Assembly (NCBI GenBank): GCA_934747335.1 | Contig: CAKVGS010000005.1 | Span: 33,852 to 97,851 of the forward strand | Direction of reading: 5' to 3' | Source of the DNA: an uncultured Candidatus Melainabacteria bacterium | Lineage (GTDB): Bacteria > Cyanobacteriota > Vampirovibrionia > Gastranaerophilales > Gastranaerophilaceae | Length of the DNA: 64,000 nt | Shown here: positions 24,838-33,553 of the stretch, in pieces | Layout of the letters: the number at the start of each line of letters is the position of its first letter | Position numbering within the stretch: position 1 is the stretch's first letter | The notes under the pieces: model-generated | What the model was told of the DNA's origin: nothing | Seen by the model: only the letters and a program-made list of their open reading frames with translations | Databases searched by the model: none | Program-made: the position numbers and the translations under genes

Positions 24838-26706
24838 TTGAAAGTACAAAGCTCAACAGTTCAAAATACTAATAGAAATGATAAGCAAGAGAAATCCAAT
24901 GTAGCATTTAAATCAGGCATGGTTAACGCCTTGAACGCTTCAGGTGCGATTATGCAAGGTATTGAAAATGGAGGTTTTCTTGCGTCGTTCTTAATTCAGG
25001 ATGGAATTGGCATGACCGTTCCACGTACGGCTGCGGGTTTTTTGCGTGACAAAGAACACACAGGTCACTACAATGTACAAGAAGGTTTCGAAGTATTGGG
25101 CAGAGAAGGTTTGACAGGTCCTTGCATGATGGCTGTTGCACCTTTATCATTGTTAATCGCAGCAAAATTCGGCCGTTCAACAAGTGTTAACACTCAATTA
25201 ATAAAACGTTTTGGCAACAGTTTAAAAGAAATATTGGCAAAACCTGAATTTGACAAATCTCTATTAAAAGATGCCGAAAAATTCAAAAATGAGTTTTATA
25301 AAACTAACATTGAAAAAATATTAGGCGAAACAGTTGGTAAAGAAAATGCCTCAAAAGATTCTGTTGAGTATATTTTAAAACAGATTAACAATATGGAAAA
25401 AATTCCTACTGACGCAAAATTAGAAAAATTCAGAGGGAAATCCAAATACAAAAATCAATGTATGCAAAATATTATTGAGCATATCAATAATGTTAAATAT
25501 AAAACCAGTGATGATTTGAATATGCTGCAAAAAGTTAAATTCGGCTCTGAAAAACTGGACAGCATTAAGAAATTTAAAACAAAAGATACAATTGATGCAA
25601 TGATTAAGTATACAGATGACGCAATCGTTGCGAACAAACATTTGGATAAATTAGATGAACTTCAAGCTGAAAGTATTAAAAATAAATCATTGGCAAAAAG
25701 AATGATTACAAATGTTGCAATGATTTTTGCAACATTGGGTGTTCTTTCGGTACTTCCTAAAATTTATGCAAGAAATAGCGTAGCTCCGGGTGCAAGAAAA
25801 GCTCCCGAAGAAAATAAAAACGAAGAAGTATCATTCAAGGGAAAGGGAAAGCCCGGACTTTTGGAAAGACTTGGTAAATTAATCGGTAAAAATAACAGCG
25901 ATTTTGCTTCGCATGAACTTGAATACAACGGTCATAACTTTACAAATTCCTTAATGGCAGGGCTATCTATATTCGGTTTGCTTACTCCTAGAGGATTGCA
26001 TGCTTATAACAGAGCTCAGAAAGATGAAAACGGCAAAAAAGATTTAACAGAATTATATGAAATCTTGCTAAGAGATTTAACATCAAGCTTAGCAGTTGTA
26101 TTTGCAGTTCCAATGGGAACTAGAGCTTTTGTAACTTCTTATGAAAAGAATTCAGGCTTTGTTCTTATGCATAAAGACAGAAGTATGGGAAAAACTAAAA
26201 CAATTGCAGATTTATTCAATCCTTACTCAAAATCTCATGTACTTACCAACGCTGAAATATCAGCATTATATGACAATGTAAATTCTAAAGATAAAATGTT
26301 GAACTTCTGTAAATATATCGACAAAAACGGCGGTGATTTGCAAAAAATCATTTCTAAATCTGAAAATGCAGAAGAAATGTTTAACAGTTCTTCTCTTGAT
26401 TTGAAATCACTTAAAGGTATGAAAAAAGCCGATAAAAACAAGAAAATTATATCTTTTGTAGAAAAATTTGATAAATCGGATGAACTGATCACTAAAGTTA
26501 TGAAAGGTGCAGGAAAGGGTCGTGGCAACAAGATTGCATCATTTGCAAGAGGTTTGAACTCTATGCCGGGCTTATTGACAACATTCTTCATATCTCCATA
26601 CTTATTGGGTTGGTTTATTCCTCGATTGACTTATAAGAACACAAGAAGAATTCACGAAAAACAAGACAGAGAACGTGAAGCAAAAAATCTTTCAACTAAT
26701 GCCTAA
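24838..26706 (+). CDS. Large leaderless membrane protein with VAFKSG / VSFKGK tags, function unknown
   Basis: 622 aa from TTG 24838 (AGG 5 bases upstream); an in-frame ATG at 24814 abuts a GGA and is less likely. There is no signal peptide. NVAFKSGM occurs near residue 18-25 and EEVSFKGKGKPG near 330. Likely membrane-associated helices lie at about 95-110 (APLSLLIAAKF), 290-310 (MIFATLGVLSVLPKIY), 375-392, 415-435 and 585-605. The rest is helical and Lys/Asn-rich. The PRTAAGFLRDKEHTG stretch at about 60 looks conserved-type but I cannot name the family. It is preceded by the weak shared promoter box. Confidence 0.6.
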   Translation: MKVQSSTVQNTNRNDKQEKSNVAFKSGMVNALNASGAIMQGIENGGFLASFLIQDGIGMTVPRTAAGFLRDKEHTGHYNVQEGFEVLGREGLTGPCMMAVAPLSLLIAAKFGRSTSVNTQLIKRFGNSLKEILAKPEFDKSLLKDAEKFKNEFYKTNIEKILGETVGKENASKDSVEYILKQINNMEKIPTDAKLEKFRGKSKYKNQCMQNIIEHINNVKYKTSDDLNMLQKVKFGSEKLDSIKKFKTKDTIDAMIKYTDDAIVANKHLDKLDELQAESIKNKSLAKRMITNVAMIFATLGVLSVLPKIYARNSVAPGARKAPEENKNEEVSFKGKGKPGLLERLGKLIGKNNSDFASHELEYNGHNFTNSLMAGLSIFGLLTPRGLHAYNRAQKDENGKKDLTELYEILLRDLTSSLAVVFAVPMGTRAFVTSYEKNSGFVLMHKDRSMGKTKTIADLFNPYSKSHVLTNAEISALYDNVNSKDKMLNFCKYIDKNGGDLQKIISKSENAEEMFNSSSLDLKSLKGMKKADKNKKIISFVEKFDKSDELITKVMKGAGKGRGNKIASFARGLNSMPGLLTTFFISPYLLGWFIPRLTYKNTRRIHEKQDREREAKNLSTNA

Positions 26707-26710
26707 CTAA

Positions 26711-27376
26711 TTACAGATAATTAGATAAAATAGATTTAACGTAATTTTGTGTTTCTTTATAAGGCGGCACGCCATCGTATTTGTCGACAGCTCCAGGGCC
26801 TGCATTATATGCAGCGAGTGCAAGAATTACATTTCCATTATATTTGTTAAGCATTGATTTTAAATATTTAACTCCGCCTTCTACATTCTGTTCAGGATCC
26901 ATTGCGTTTGTAACGCCCAAACCTTTTGCAGTTGCAGGCATTAATTGCATTAATCCCATTGCACCAACTTTTGATTTAGCATTAGGATTAAAACCTGATT
27001 CTTGTTTAATCAATGCATTAACAAGTTTTTCATCAACGCCATGTTTTTTAGAAATTTTTGAAACCAAACCTTTAATCTGTTCTCTTGTTGTAACTTTTTC
27101 AGCGACTCCTGATGCTTTTGCTGTATAAATATTAGCGTTAACTCTTGTTGAAGGATTTGTAAGTAAGTCCCCAAACTTAACTTGTGCGGAATTTTTTAAT
27201 ACATTATCAAAAGATTGAATCTTATTATTTGTATCAGATAACGCGTTTGCATTCTTTTCAACAGGTGCCCATTGTGAATTAAGATTATTCACATAATTAT
27301 TCATTTGAACAGCTCTTTGCATAGCGCTTGATTTACCTGAAGATGTTAATAAATTCTGAATCATTGACGAAAACAT
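26711..27376 (-). CDS. Lytic transglycosylase (SLT domain) without signal peptide
   Basis: 221 aa. The C-terminal 115 residues are a classical SLT domain: GVDEKLVNALIKQESGFNP (catalytic Glu), SKVGAMGLMQLMPATA, NVEGGVKYLKSML and LALAAYNAGPGAVDKY. It would cleave peptidoglycan between MurNAc and GlcNAc. The first ~100 residues are Asn/Ser/Lys-rich and lack any export signal. I start at ATG 27376 because AAGGA lies 9 bases upstream; the in-frame ATG six codons earlier overlaps that site. The missing signal suggests non-Sec delivery, such as a dedicated secretion machine. It converges with the 24838 gene with 4 bp between stops. Confidence 0.88.
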   Translation of the reverse strand: MFSSMIQNLLTSSGKSSAMQRAVQMNNYVNNLNSQWAPVEKNANALSDTNNKIQSFDNVLKNSAQVKFGDLLTNPSTRVNANIYTAKASGVAEKVTTREQIKGLVSKISKKHGVDEKLVNALIKQESGFNPNAKSKVGAMGLMQLMPATAKGLGVTNAMDPEQNVEGGVKYLKSMLNKYNGNVILALAAYNAGPGAVDKYDGVPPYKETQNYVKSILSNYL

Positions 27377-27535
27377 AGTTATAAATCCTTTCAATAATTA
27401 TGTCGGATATTAATTATTAAACTTTAGAAATAAAAATCAAATATCCACCATTTGGTTTAATAATATTTTTTTTATTGTCAAAAATTTATACGATAAACGA
27501 TTGAAAAAGCGATATATAGATGATATTATTTAGAC

Positions 27536-27898
27536 ATGTTAAAAAAGTGTTTATTAATTTTAGTATTAACATTGTTTTTGCCCGCTTTCGCAGGTGAAGT
27601 AGAAAACGCAATCAATAAAGGATATAACGTGTTTTTGTATCTCTATACACCAGATTGCGGTTATTGTAAAAAGTTTTCACCAAAATATGACAAACTTTCC
27701 AAATTATATGACGGACAATACAACTTTTTCAAAATTGACGCAAGTACTGACTACGGACGCGATTTAATGATTAAATATCGTGGAATGTATGTACCTTATG
27801 TATTATTACTTAATAATAAAAAAGGCGTACAAGTTAATCCGGATTGCTTAATGGACAATGTTTGCATAGAAAGAAATATGAAATATTTTAGAGGATAA
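27536..27898 (+). CDS. Exported thioredoxin-like protein (CGYC)
   Basis: 120 aa with an N-terminal signal peptide (MLKKCLLILVLTLFLPAFAG) and one thioredoxin fold holding the redox pair CGYC (Cys41, Cys44), an FFKIDAS strand and the cis-proline region YVPYVLLL. It is short for the family; two extra cysteines follow near the C-terminus (PDCLMDNVC). It probably acts as a periplasmic disulfide reductant or isomerase. It is transcribed divergently from the transglycosylase and ends 9 bp before rmlA. Confidence 0.8.
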   Translation: MLKKCLLILVLTLFLPAFAGEVENAINKGYNVFLYLYTPDCGYCKKFSPKYDKLSKLYDGQYNFFKIDASTDYGRDLMIKYRGMYVPYVLLLNNKKGVQVNPDCLMDNVCIERNMKYFRG

Positions 27899-27907
27899 GG
27901 AGTTTTT

Positions 27908-28795
27908 ATGAAGGGAATTGTATTAGCAGGAGGAGCAGGAACAAGATTATATCCGGCATCACAGCCTATTTCAAAAATTTTATTACCGATTTATGATAAA
28001 CCAATGATTTATTATCCGCTTTCAACTTTAATGTTAGCAGGTATTAAAGATATATTAATCATTACCAATGAACTCGATTATGATAACTTCATCAAAGTTT
28101 TGGGTGACGGTTCTCAATTTGGTTTGAACTTACACTACAAAATACAATATGTTCAAAGAGGTATTGCAGACGCATTTTTAATTGCAGAAAATTTTATTGC
28201 AGGAGATGATGTTGCTTTAATTTTGGGTGACAATATTTTCCACGGTCACGGCTTCTCTACAATAATGAAAAATGCCCTAAAAAAACACGCCGGTGCAACC
28301 GTTTTTGGTTACACTGTTAAAGACCCTGAAAGATTCGGCGTTGTTGAATTTGATGAAAACCAAAAAGCAATCTCTTTAGAAGAAAAACCCGCTCATCCGA
28401 AATCAAATTATGCGGTAACAGGTTTATACTTCTACGACAACAAGGTTTGTGATTTTGCAAAACAGCTTAAACCATCCGCCAGAGGCGAATTGGAAATAAC
28501 AGATTTAAACAGAATATACTTAGAACGCGGAGAATTAAATGTAGAAATTCTTGGACGCGGTTTTGCTTGGCTTGATACAGGAACACATGATTCAATGCTT
28601 CAAGCAAGTTTATTTGTTCAAACAATGGAATTGAATAAAGGCGTTAAAATTTCTTGCTTGGAAGAAATTGCTTTTAATCAAGGATTTATTACAAAAGACG
28701 AATTGCTTAAAAAGATTGAAAAATACGGTACAAAGAACGATTATTACAACTATGTTCGCACGGTAATAGAGCATCCAACACCTGCGTTTGTTTAA
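27908..28795 (+). CDS. rmlA: Glucose-1-phosphate thymidylyltransferase
   Basis: Makes dTDP-glucose from dTTP and glucose 1-phosphate, the first step toward dTDP-rhamnose and other dTDP-sugars. The 295-aa length and sequence are typical: GIVLAGGAGTRLYP (nucleotide loop), SKILLPIYDKPMIYYPLS, ALILGDNIFHG, VVEFDENQKAISLEEKP, NYAVTGLYFYD and GRGFAWLDTGTHDS. AAGGAG precedes the ATG. It is unlinked to rmlD (4 kb away) and no rmlB/rmlC is present, so the dTDP-sugar genes are dispersed. Confidence 0.96.
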   Translation: MKGIVLAGGAGTRLYPASQPISKILLPIYDKPMIYYPLSTLMLAGIKDILIITNELDYDNFIKVLGDGSQFGLNLHYKIQYVQRGIADAFLIAENFIAGDDVALILGDNIFHGHGFSTIMKNALKKHAGATVFGYTVKDPERFGVVEFDENQKAISLEEKPAHPKSNYAVTGLYFYDNKVCDFAKQLKPSARGELEITDLNRIYLERGELNVEILGRGFAWLDTGTHDSMLQASLFVQTMELNKGVKISCLEEIAFNQGFITKDELLKKIEKYGTKNDYYNYVRTVIEHPTPAFV

Positions 28796-28851
28796 GCACA
28801 ATAACTAAAGTCGTTCAAACAATATCGATTTGTTGCGTTAATTTAACGCAT

Positions 28852-28899
28852 GTCACCCCCTCCCTCGGGGGAGGGTGCCGAAGGCAGGAGAGGGTGTTA
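28852..28899. repeat. Short GGGAGGG hairpin repeat
   Basis: CACCCCCTCCCTCGGGGGAG, GGTGCCGAAGGCAGGAGAGGGTGTT: GC-rich palindrome family found in many bacteria and similar in style to the family D blocks. The rest of 28796-29015 shows nothing besides the rpsU upstream region. Confidence 0.55.
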
Positions 28900-29015
28900 T
28901 AAAAATTTAGTCTAAAGAGTTGTAAAGAAGAAATTACAACCGCTTGAAATTTGAAAAGGGTTGTTATAACATAATCATGTATTACAAATATGCTATAAAG
29001 GTGGTGAAAATATAA

Positions 29016-29189
29016 ATGGCAGAAGTTAAAGTTGGCGAAAACGAAAGTATCGAAAGCGCTTTAAGAAGATTCAAAAAGAAAATTCAAAAAGCTGGTATCT
29101 TATCAGAAGTTAAAAAACGTGAAAGATATGAAAAGCCAAGCGTAAAGAGAAAACGCAAATCTGAAGCAGCTCGTAAACGCAAGGTATAA
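29016..29189 (+). CDS. rpsU: 30S ribosomal protein bS21
   Basis: 57 aa, [20 protein letters not shown] then [20 protein letters not shown] and a basic tail, the standard bS21 sequence and length. It sits on the 30S platform near the anti-Shine-Dalgarno helix and assists initiation. AAAGGTGGTG lies 8 bases before the ATG and a strong terminator follows 12 bases after the stop, so it is a monocistronic unit. Confidence 0.97.
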   Translation: MAEVKVGENESIESALRRFKKKIQKAGILSEVKKRERYEKPSVKRKRKSEAARKRKV

Positions 29190-29200
29190 ATAAATTTAAA

Positions 29201-29236
29201 AAAAGCGGTTGATTAAAAATCAATCGCTTTTTTAGC
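29201..29236 (+). terminator. Rho-independent terminator after rpsU
   Basis: AAAAGCGGTTGATT pairs with AATCAATCGCTTTT around an AAA loop, with a TTTTTT tail. Confidence 0.9.
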
Positions 29237-29274
29237 TTTATAATTTACTTCTAAAACACTTCTATTATTTACAA

Positions 29275-29598
29275 TTATTCAACTTTTAAAGCTTTCACAA
29301 ATTTGTACAAAGTTTCAATTTTTTCTCTATTTTTTATTTCAGAAATATCTTTCATAATTTCATTAACCAATTCTTCTTGCGGTTTTAAATGGTCAAATGC
29401 AAACAACTCAAAAGAGGTAATATTAAACACTTTGCAAAACATCTCTAAAGTTTCTGCTTTTACAAAATTCTCACCATTTTCAATTCCACACAATGTTCTT
29501 GTGGAAATCTGCATCTTTTCAGCCAACTGCTCTTGCGTATAGCCGAATTTAGTACGCATTCGTTTTATTTTTTGTCCTAGCAGTTTTTTAAAATTCAC
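29275..29598 (-). CDS. XRE-family transcriptional regulator
   Basis: 107 aa. Residues 9-63 form a Cro/CI helix-turn-helix: IKRMRTKFGYTQEQLAEKM, ISTRTLCGIENGENFVKAET, LEMFCKVFNITSFELF. The C-terminal part (ELVNEIMKDISEIKNREKIE) is a helical, probably dimerising tail. It is short and has no ligand-binding domain. It is divergent from the gene at 29883 with a 284-bp shared upstream region that contains an OAATTATT-like AT palindrome (TTAGAATTATTATT near 29630). It may regulate itself or its neighbour; this is inference. Confidence 0.87.
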   Translation of the reverse strand: MNFKKLLGQKIKRMRTKFGYTQEQLAEKMQISTRTLCGIENGENFVKAETLEMFCKVFNITSFELFAFDHLKPQEELVNEIMKDISEIKNREKIETLYKFVKALKVE

Positions 29599-29808
29599 AA
29601 AGTTACCTCTCTCTAATAATTCTATTTAATTTTAGAATTATTATTAACGAGATAATATTGCGTATACCACTAATTATCAGAATAATTATTTCTTGCTCAA
29701 AATCTTAAATATTAAGATTTATTAAGAGCGTGCTAGATAGAGCATTTCTTGTTTTTAGCTGTTTTACGAACATTTATTTCATATTATGCGCAATTTTCAC
29801 TCATAAAA

Positions 29809-29829
29809 ATACTTTATATATACATAAGA
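29809..29829 (+). promoter_or_regulatory. Shared promoter box (TACTTTATATATACATAAGA)
   Basis: One of five near-identical 20-21 bp boxes in the window (others 39011, 47391, 57955, 61049). It is identical to the 61049 copy over 20 positions and on to GAAGA. TATATA is the likely -10 element, with transcription starting about at the GAAGAA. It lies about 53 bp before the ATG at 29883. Confidence 0.75.
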
Positions 29830-29882
29830 AGAATCATCATAAAAATTAATTAATAGTTTAACACGAAATAAGGAGAGAAAAA

Positions 29883-30557
29883 ATGACACAACCTATTACA
29901 AACACAACACCTGTAAAAGCAAACGCTTATGTTCAAGTTGAAGGTGGGGTAAACAATTACACAAATGCTAGAGAATTAAATTTAGGTGCAACTCTTGGTG
30001 GACAAATCAATAAAGGTAAAACTTATGCTAACGCAGAAGTCGGCTATGGAACTACATTTAAAGCAAGAGCAGAAGTAGGGCACGAGTTTAATATAGGAAA
30101 AAGTATGGGCTTAGAATTGTCAGGCAATGCTGAATATAAAGAATCTACTACACCAAGTGCTTTTCATAGTTCATTTTCTGCTGGAGACTATACGATGTCA
30201 CGCACTAATAAATGGCATGATGGACTAAAAAAAGCTGGCGCATCTTTAATGATGACATTCAATGGTAAAAAAGGCAATGTTAAAATCGGCGCAGAAGTTG
30301 GTGCTTACGCAAATTCAGCACCAAATATTTCCCATAACTATACAATTAATGAAGATAAAAAATTGACAGTAGATAACAATGAAACAATTATAAGAAAATC
30401 TCACACTGCAGAATTACGTTATAATGGTAAAAATAGTGGCGCATACATAACTCCTAAAATATCAGCTGAATTAAAATTAGGCAAAACCGGTAATTGGTCA
30501 GCTGTTGCGAATGCAGATGCCTTTGGCGGTAATGCAGGAATCAGATACACATTTTAA
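29883..30557 (+). CDS. Beta-barrel-like protein without signal peptide
   Basis: 224 aa composed of alternating polar/non-polar strands with Gly/Thr/Asn turns (YANAEVGYGTTFKARAEVGH, KSMGLELSGNAEYKES, WSAVANADAFGGNAGIRYTF) and ending in an aromatic Phe as in outer-membrane barrel proteins. Yet the N-terminus (MTQPITNTTPVKANAYVQVE) has no hydrophobic signal, so Sec export is not expected from this start, and no upstream in-frame start with a leader is visible. AAGGAGAG precedes the ATG. It is driven by the shared promoter box and closed by a strong terminator. Function unknown. Confidence 0.65.
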   Translation: MTQPITNTTPVKANAYVQVEGGVNNYTNARELNLGATLGGQINKGKTYANAEVGYGTTFKARAEVGHEFNIGKSMGLELSGNAEYKESTTPSAFHSSFSAGDYTMSRTNKWHDGLKKAGASLMMTFNGKKGNVKIGAEVGAYANSAPNISHNYTINEDKKLTVDNNETIIRKSHTAELRYNGKNSGAYITPKISAELKLGKTGNWSAVANADAFGGNAGIRYTF

Positions 30558-30573
30558 GAATAAAAAAAACAAT

Positions 30574-30609
30574 GCGAGGATGTAATGAATTACATCCTCG
30601 CTATTTATT
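30574..30609 (+). terminator. Rho-independent terminator
   Basis: Perfect 12-bp stem GCGAGGATGTAA / TTACATCCTCGC with a short loop and TATTTATTA tail, 17 bases after the stop of the beta-barrel-like gene. Confidence 0.85.
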
Positions 30610-30667
30610 ATCATTTTTGCAAATCCATTTCTCTCAAGCTATAATAAACATAACTTGAGAGGTAAAA

Positions 30668-32650
30668 ATGAACTTATACGAACTATCCGAAATAGCTGAT
30701 AAAAGATTTTCACACGGCGAAGAAATCCCGCAAAATATAATAGAAGGTGTAAAGCAAATTGTTTCCAATGGTGGATTTATCGGCATGGCACAAATAAATC
30801 CTATTGCAGGGGATATCGAATACAACGCAAAAAAAATCGCAAAATATATTAAATATTCGTGTAAAATTGGCTTATATATGGTTGTTTTTCCAGAATTGGC
30901 TCTAATGGGTTATCCAATTGAAGATACTATCGACAGACACCCGATTATTGTCGAAGAAAATATTAAATGGCTGAAAGGTTTGGCTAAAATCACAGTCGGA
31001 ACAACCGCTCTAGTAGGGTTTGTTGAACCTCGAAAACAAGATGCGGAAGGCAAAAAATACTTTAATTCTGTTGCAATTTTAAAAAACGGAAAAATTACGG
31101 GAATTGTAAGAAAATCACTACTTCCAAATTACTCAGAATTCAATGATTACAGATATATTGAGCCATCTCCTGTTGTTGGTGTTCAACCGACAGAAACTTT
31201 GGGAGTTTTTGATAAAGACAATATTAAAGAAAATAGTAAAATTTTTGAAAAATACGGAATCTCAATTTGCGAAGACTGTTGGAACAATAAAGAATTTTTT
31301 GAAAAAAATCTTTACGATAAAGATCCGATTGATGAACTTGCGCAAGAAAATCCTGAGATTTTCATTAATTGTTCAGCTTCTCCAACCAGAGCTAAAAAAG
31401 AACAATTAAAACATAACATGCTCTCGTTTATTGCTAAAAAATACAAAACACCGATTGTATATGTAAACCAAGTCGGTGCGATTGACAACAGTTCATTTGA
31501 CGGTTCCAGCAGAGTTTTTGATGCGGACGGGAAATTATTAGCAAGAGCAAAATCTTTTGAAGAACAATTTTTAATTGTAAATCCGAAAGAAAAAATTGGC
31601 AAAATTTATCCGCTAACTAAAGGTTTAGATAAATCTCTTAATGAACAAAAAGTCTTTACTTTAGAATATGAATCCGATTTAGAGAGAACATACAAAACAA
31701 TTGTTCAAGGGATTAGAGATTATTTCAAAAAATGCGGTTTTAAGCGCGCGGTTTTAGGACTTTCAGGCGGTTTGGATTCAACCGTTTGCGCAGTACTTTT
31801 AGCTGATGCTATTGGCAAAGAAAATGTTTTTGGTATCTCGATGCCATCACATATTACGAGCAAAGAAAGTAAATCTGACGCTCAACAATTGGCACACAAT
31901 TTAGGTATTCATTTCACTGAAGCCACAATACGCCCAATGATTGATACAACAACAGAATGCTTAAACGAATTATTTAAAACCGTTGAATCTAAGTGGGACG
32001 GACGTTATAAGACTTCGTTCACGCCTGATAATATTCAAGCACGTTCCAGAGCAATGTTTCTGTGGGGAATAAGTAATGAATTTGCCTCTTGTATCCCTAT
32101 TGCTACTTCTGATAAATCCGAACTTTACATGGGTTATGCAACAATTAACGGCGATATGTCAGGCGGTTTTGCACCAATTGCAGATGTACCTAAAACGAAG
32201 TTGTTTGCGTTTGCCCGTTGGATGAATGAAAATCGCGAAGAAAAAAATGCTATTCCTGAAGCGATTATTCTTAAAAAACCGGGGGCTGAACTTGCAATTG
32301 ACCCTAAAACAGGAAAACCGCTGATTGCAGAAGACGCGCTTATGCCTTATGAATTTTTGGATGAAATCATTTGGCGTGTTGAAAATAAAAACGAAGGCTA
32401 CCATGACCTTTTAGAAACAGAATTCGTTTATGAAAAACACAACACAGTTACTAAAGAACAAAAGATTGAATGGTTGGACAAATTCTTCAGACGTATGTCT
32501 ACCGCGCTTTACAAGTGGTCAATCCTTCCGCCGTCAGTAATTGTAGAATCTCGTTCTATCAATAAATATGATTACAGACAACCGATAACTTCTTCAAGAA
32601 TTAATTATAAAGGGGTTGAAGACAGTTATATTAAAAATGTTTTGGATTAG
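30668..32650 (+). CDS. nadE: Glutamine-dependent NAD+ synthetase
   Basis: 660 aa two-domain enzyme that amidates deamido-NAD using ammonia from glutamine. The N-terminal nitrilase-like glutaminase (1-290) carries Glu in VVFPELALMGYP, a Lys region, and Cys in ISICEDCWNNKEFF. The C-terminal synthetase (about 330-640) has the PP-loop VLGLSGGLDSTVCAVLLADA, TSDKSELYMGYATINGDMSG and the terminal YRQPITSSR region. Length and order match the glutamine-dependent class. The ATG follows GAGAGGT. Single-gene unit. Confidence 0.97.
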   Translation: MNLYELSEIADKRFSHGEEIPQNIIEGVKQIVSNGGFIGMAQINPIAGDIEYNAKKIAKYIKYSCKIGLYMVVFPELALMGYPIEDTIDRHPIIVEENIKWLKGLAKITVGTTALVGFVEPRKQDAEGKKYFNSVAILKNGKITGIVRKSLLPNYSEFNDYRYIEPSPVVGVQPTETLGVFDKDNIKENSKIFEKYGISICEDCWNNKEFFEKNLYDKDPIDELAQENPEIFINCSASPTRAKKEQLKHNMLSFIAKKYKTPIVYVNQVGAIDNSSFDGSSRVFDADGKLLARAKSFEEQFLIVNPKEKIGKIYPLTKGLDKSLNEQKVFTLEYESDLERTYKTIVQGIRDYFKKCGFKRAVLGLSGGLDSTVCAVLLADAIGKENVFGISMPSHITSKESKSDAQQLAHNLGIHFTEATIRPMIDTTTECLNELFKTVESKWDGRYKTSFTPDNIQARSRAMFLWGISNEFASCIPIATSDKSELYMGYATINGDMSGGFAPIADVPKTKLFAFARWMNENREEKNAIPEAIILKKPGAELAIDPKTGKPLIAEDALMPYEFLDEIIWRVENKNEGYHDLLETEFVYEKHNTVTKEQKIEWLDKFFRRMSTALYKWSILPPSVIVESRSINKYDYRQPITSSRINYKGVEDSYIKNVLD

Positions 32651-32733
32651 CATTTAACCAAACTTAACACTTTTCTTCAAACTTTGGCATGTTTATAGTA
32701 TTATAAAGAAAAAGTTGGAGGGATTATTTTATA

Positions 32734-33549
32734 ATGTCAGTAGCATTAGAACAAAAACAAGGTTTAATCGCAGGTGATGGTCTTTTACCTGTAAAAATGG
32801 CTCAATATGCTAAAGAAAATGGTTTTGACGTTGTTGCAATTTCTTTATCAAATGATAATTATGCACAACTTAAAAAATATTGCTCAAAAGTTTATTCTTT
32901 CTGCCCCGGAGAAGTTCAAAAGATTGAAGACACTCTTAAAGCAGAAGGTATTAAACAAATTACTTTTTTGGGAAAAGTTAGCAAAACAATTTTGATTAAA
33001 CGTCCTAAATTTGATGCAAGAGCTTTGGACTTTATCAAAAAAGCCATAAGATTAAACGATGATAAAGTAATGCTAATGATTATAGAAGAATTGGAAAAAA
33101 TTGGTGTAACAATTTTAGACCAAACTTTGTTTATTAAAAATTTAATGATTCCATCAGGAGTTTTAGGGAAAGTTCAACCAACTCCTGAACAAGTTGAAGA
33201 CGTAAACTACGGTTACTGGTTAGCTAAAGAAACAGGGAAATTAGATGTCGGTCAATCAGTAATCATAAAAGATAAAATGGTTATGGCAGTTGAAGCAATC
33301 GAAGGCACAGATAAATGTATTAAACGCGGTTGCAAAATCGCAAAAAGAAATTCCAGAGTTATTAAAGTTGCAAAACCATCTCAAGACAAGAGATTCGATA
33401 TCCCTGCAATCGGTTTAAGAACATTAAAAACAATGCATAAATATAAAGCTGATTTAATTGCCGTTGAAGCAGGTGAGACCATTATTGTAGATAGAGAAGA
33501 AGTTATTAAATACGCAAATAAGCATAATATTGTTGTAATGGCTGTATAA
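32734..33549 (+). CDS. lpxI: UDP-2,3-diacylglucosamine pyrophosphatase LpxI
   Basis: Hydrolyses UDP-2,3-diacylglucosamine to lipid X plus UMP in lipid A synthesis; LpxI replaces LpxH in several lineages. The 271-aa protein shows the DUF1009 pattern: GLIAGDGLLPVKMAQYAKEN, ITFLGKVSKTILI, DDKVMLMIIEELEKIGV and the C-terminal AVEAIEGTDKCIKRG, KVAKPSQDKRFDIPAIG, LIAVEAGETIIVDRE. It is followed 4 bp later by lpxB, the next enzyme of the pathway, which confirms the role. Confidence 0.96.
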   Translation: MSVALEQKQGLIAGDGLLPVKMAQYAKENGFDVVAISLSNDNYAQLKKYCSKVYSFCPGEVQKIEDTLKAEGIKQITFLGKVSKTILIKRPKFDARALDFIKKAIRLNDDKVMLMIIEELEKIGVTILDQTLFIKNLMIPSGVLGKVQPTPEQVEDVNYGYWLAKETGKLDVGQSVIIKDKMVMAVEAIEGTDKCIKRGCKIAKRNSRVIKVAKPSQDKRFDIPAIGLRTLKTMHKYKADLIAVEAGETIIVDREEVIKYANKHNIVVMAV

Positions 33550-33553
33550 TTTT

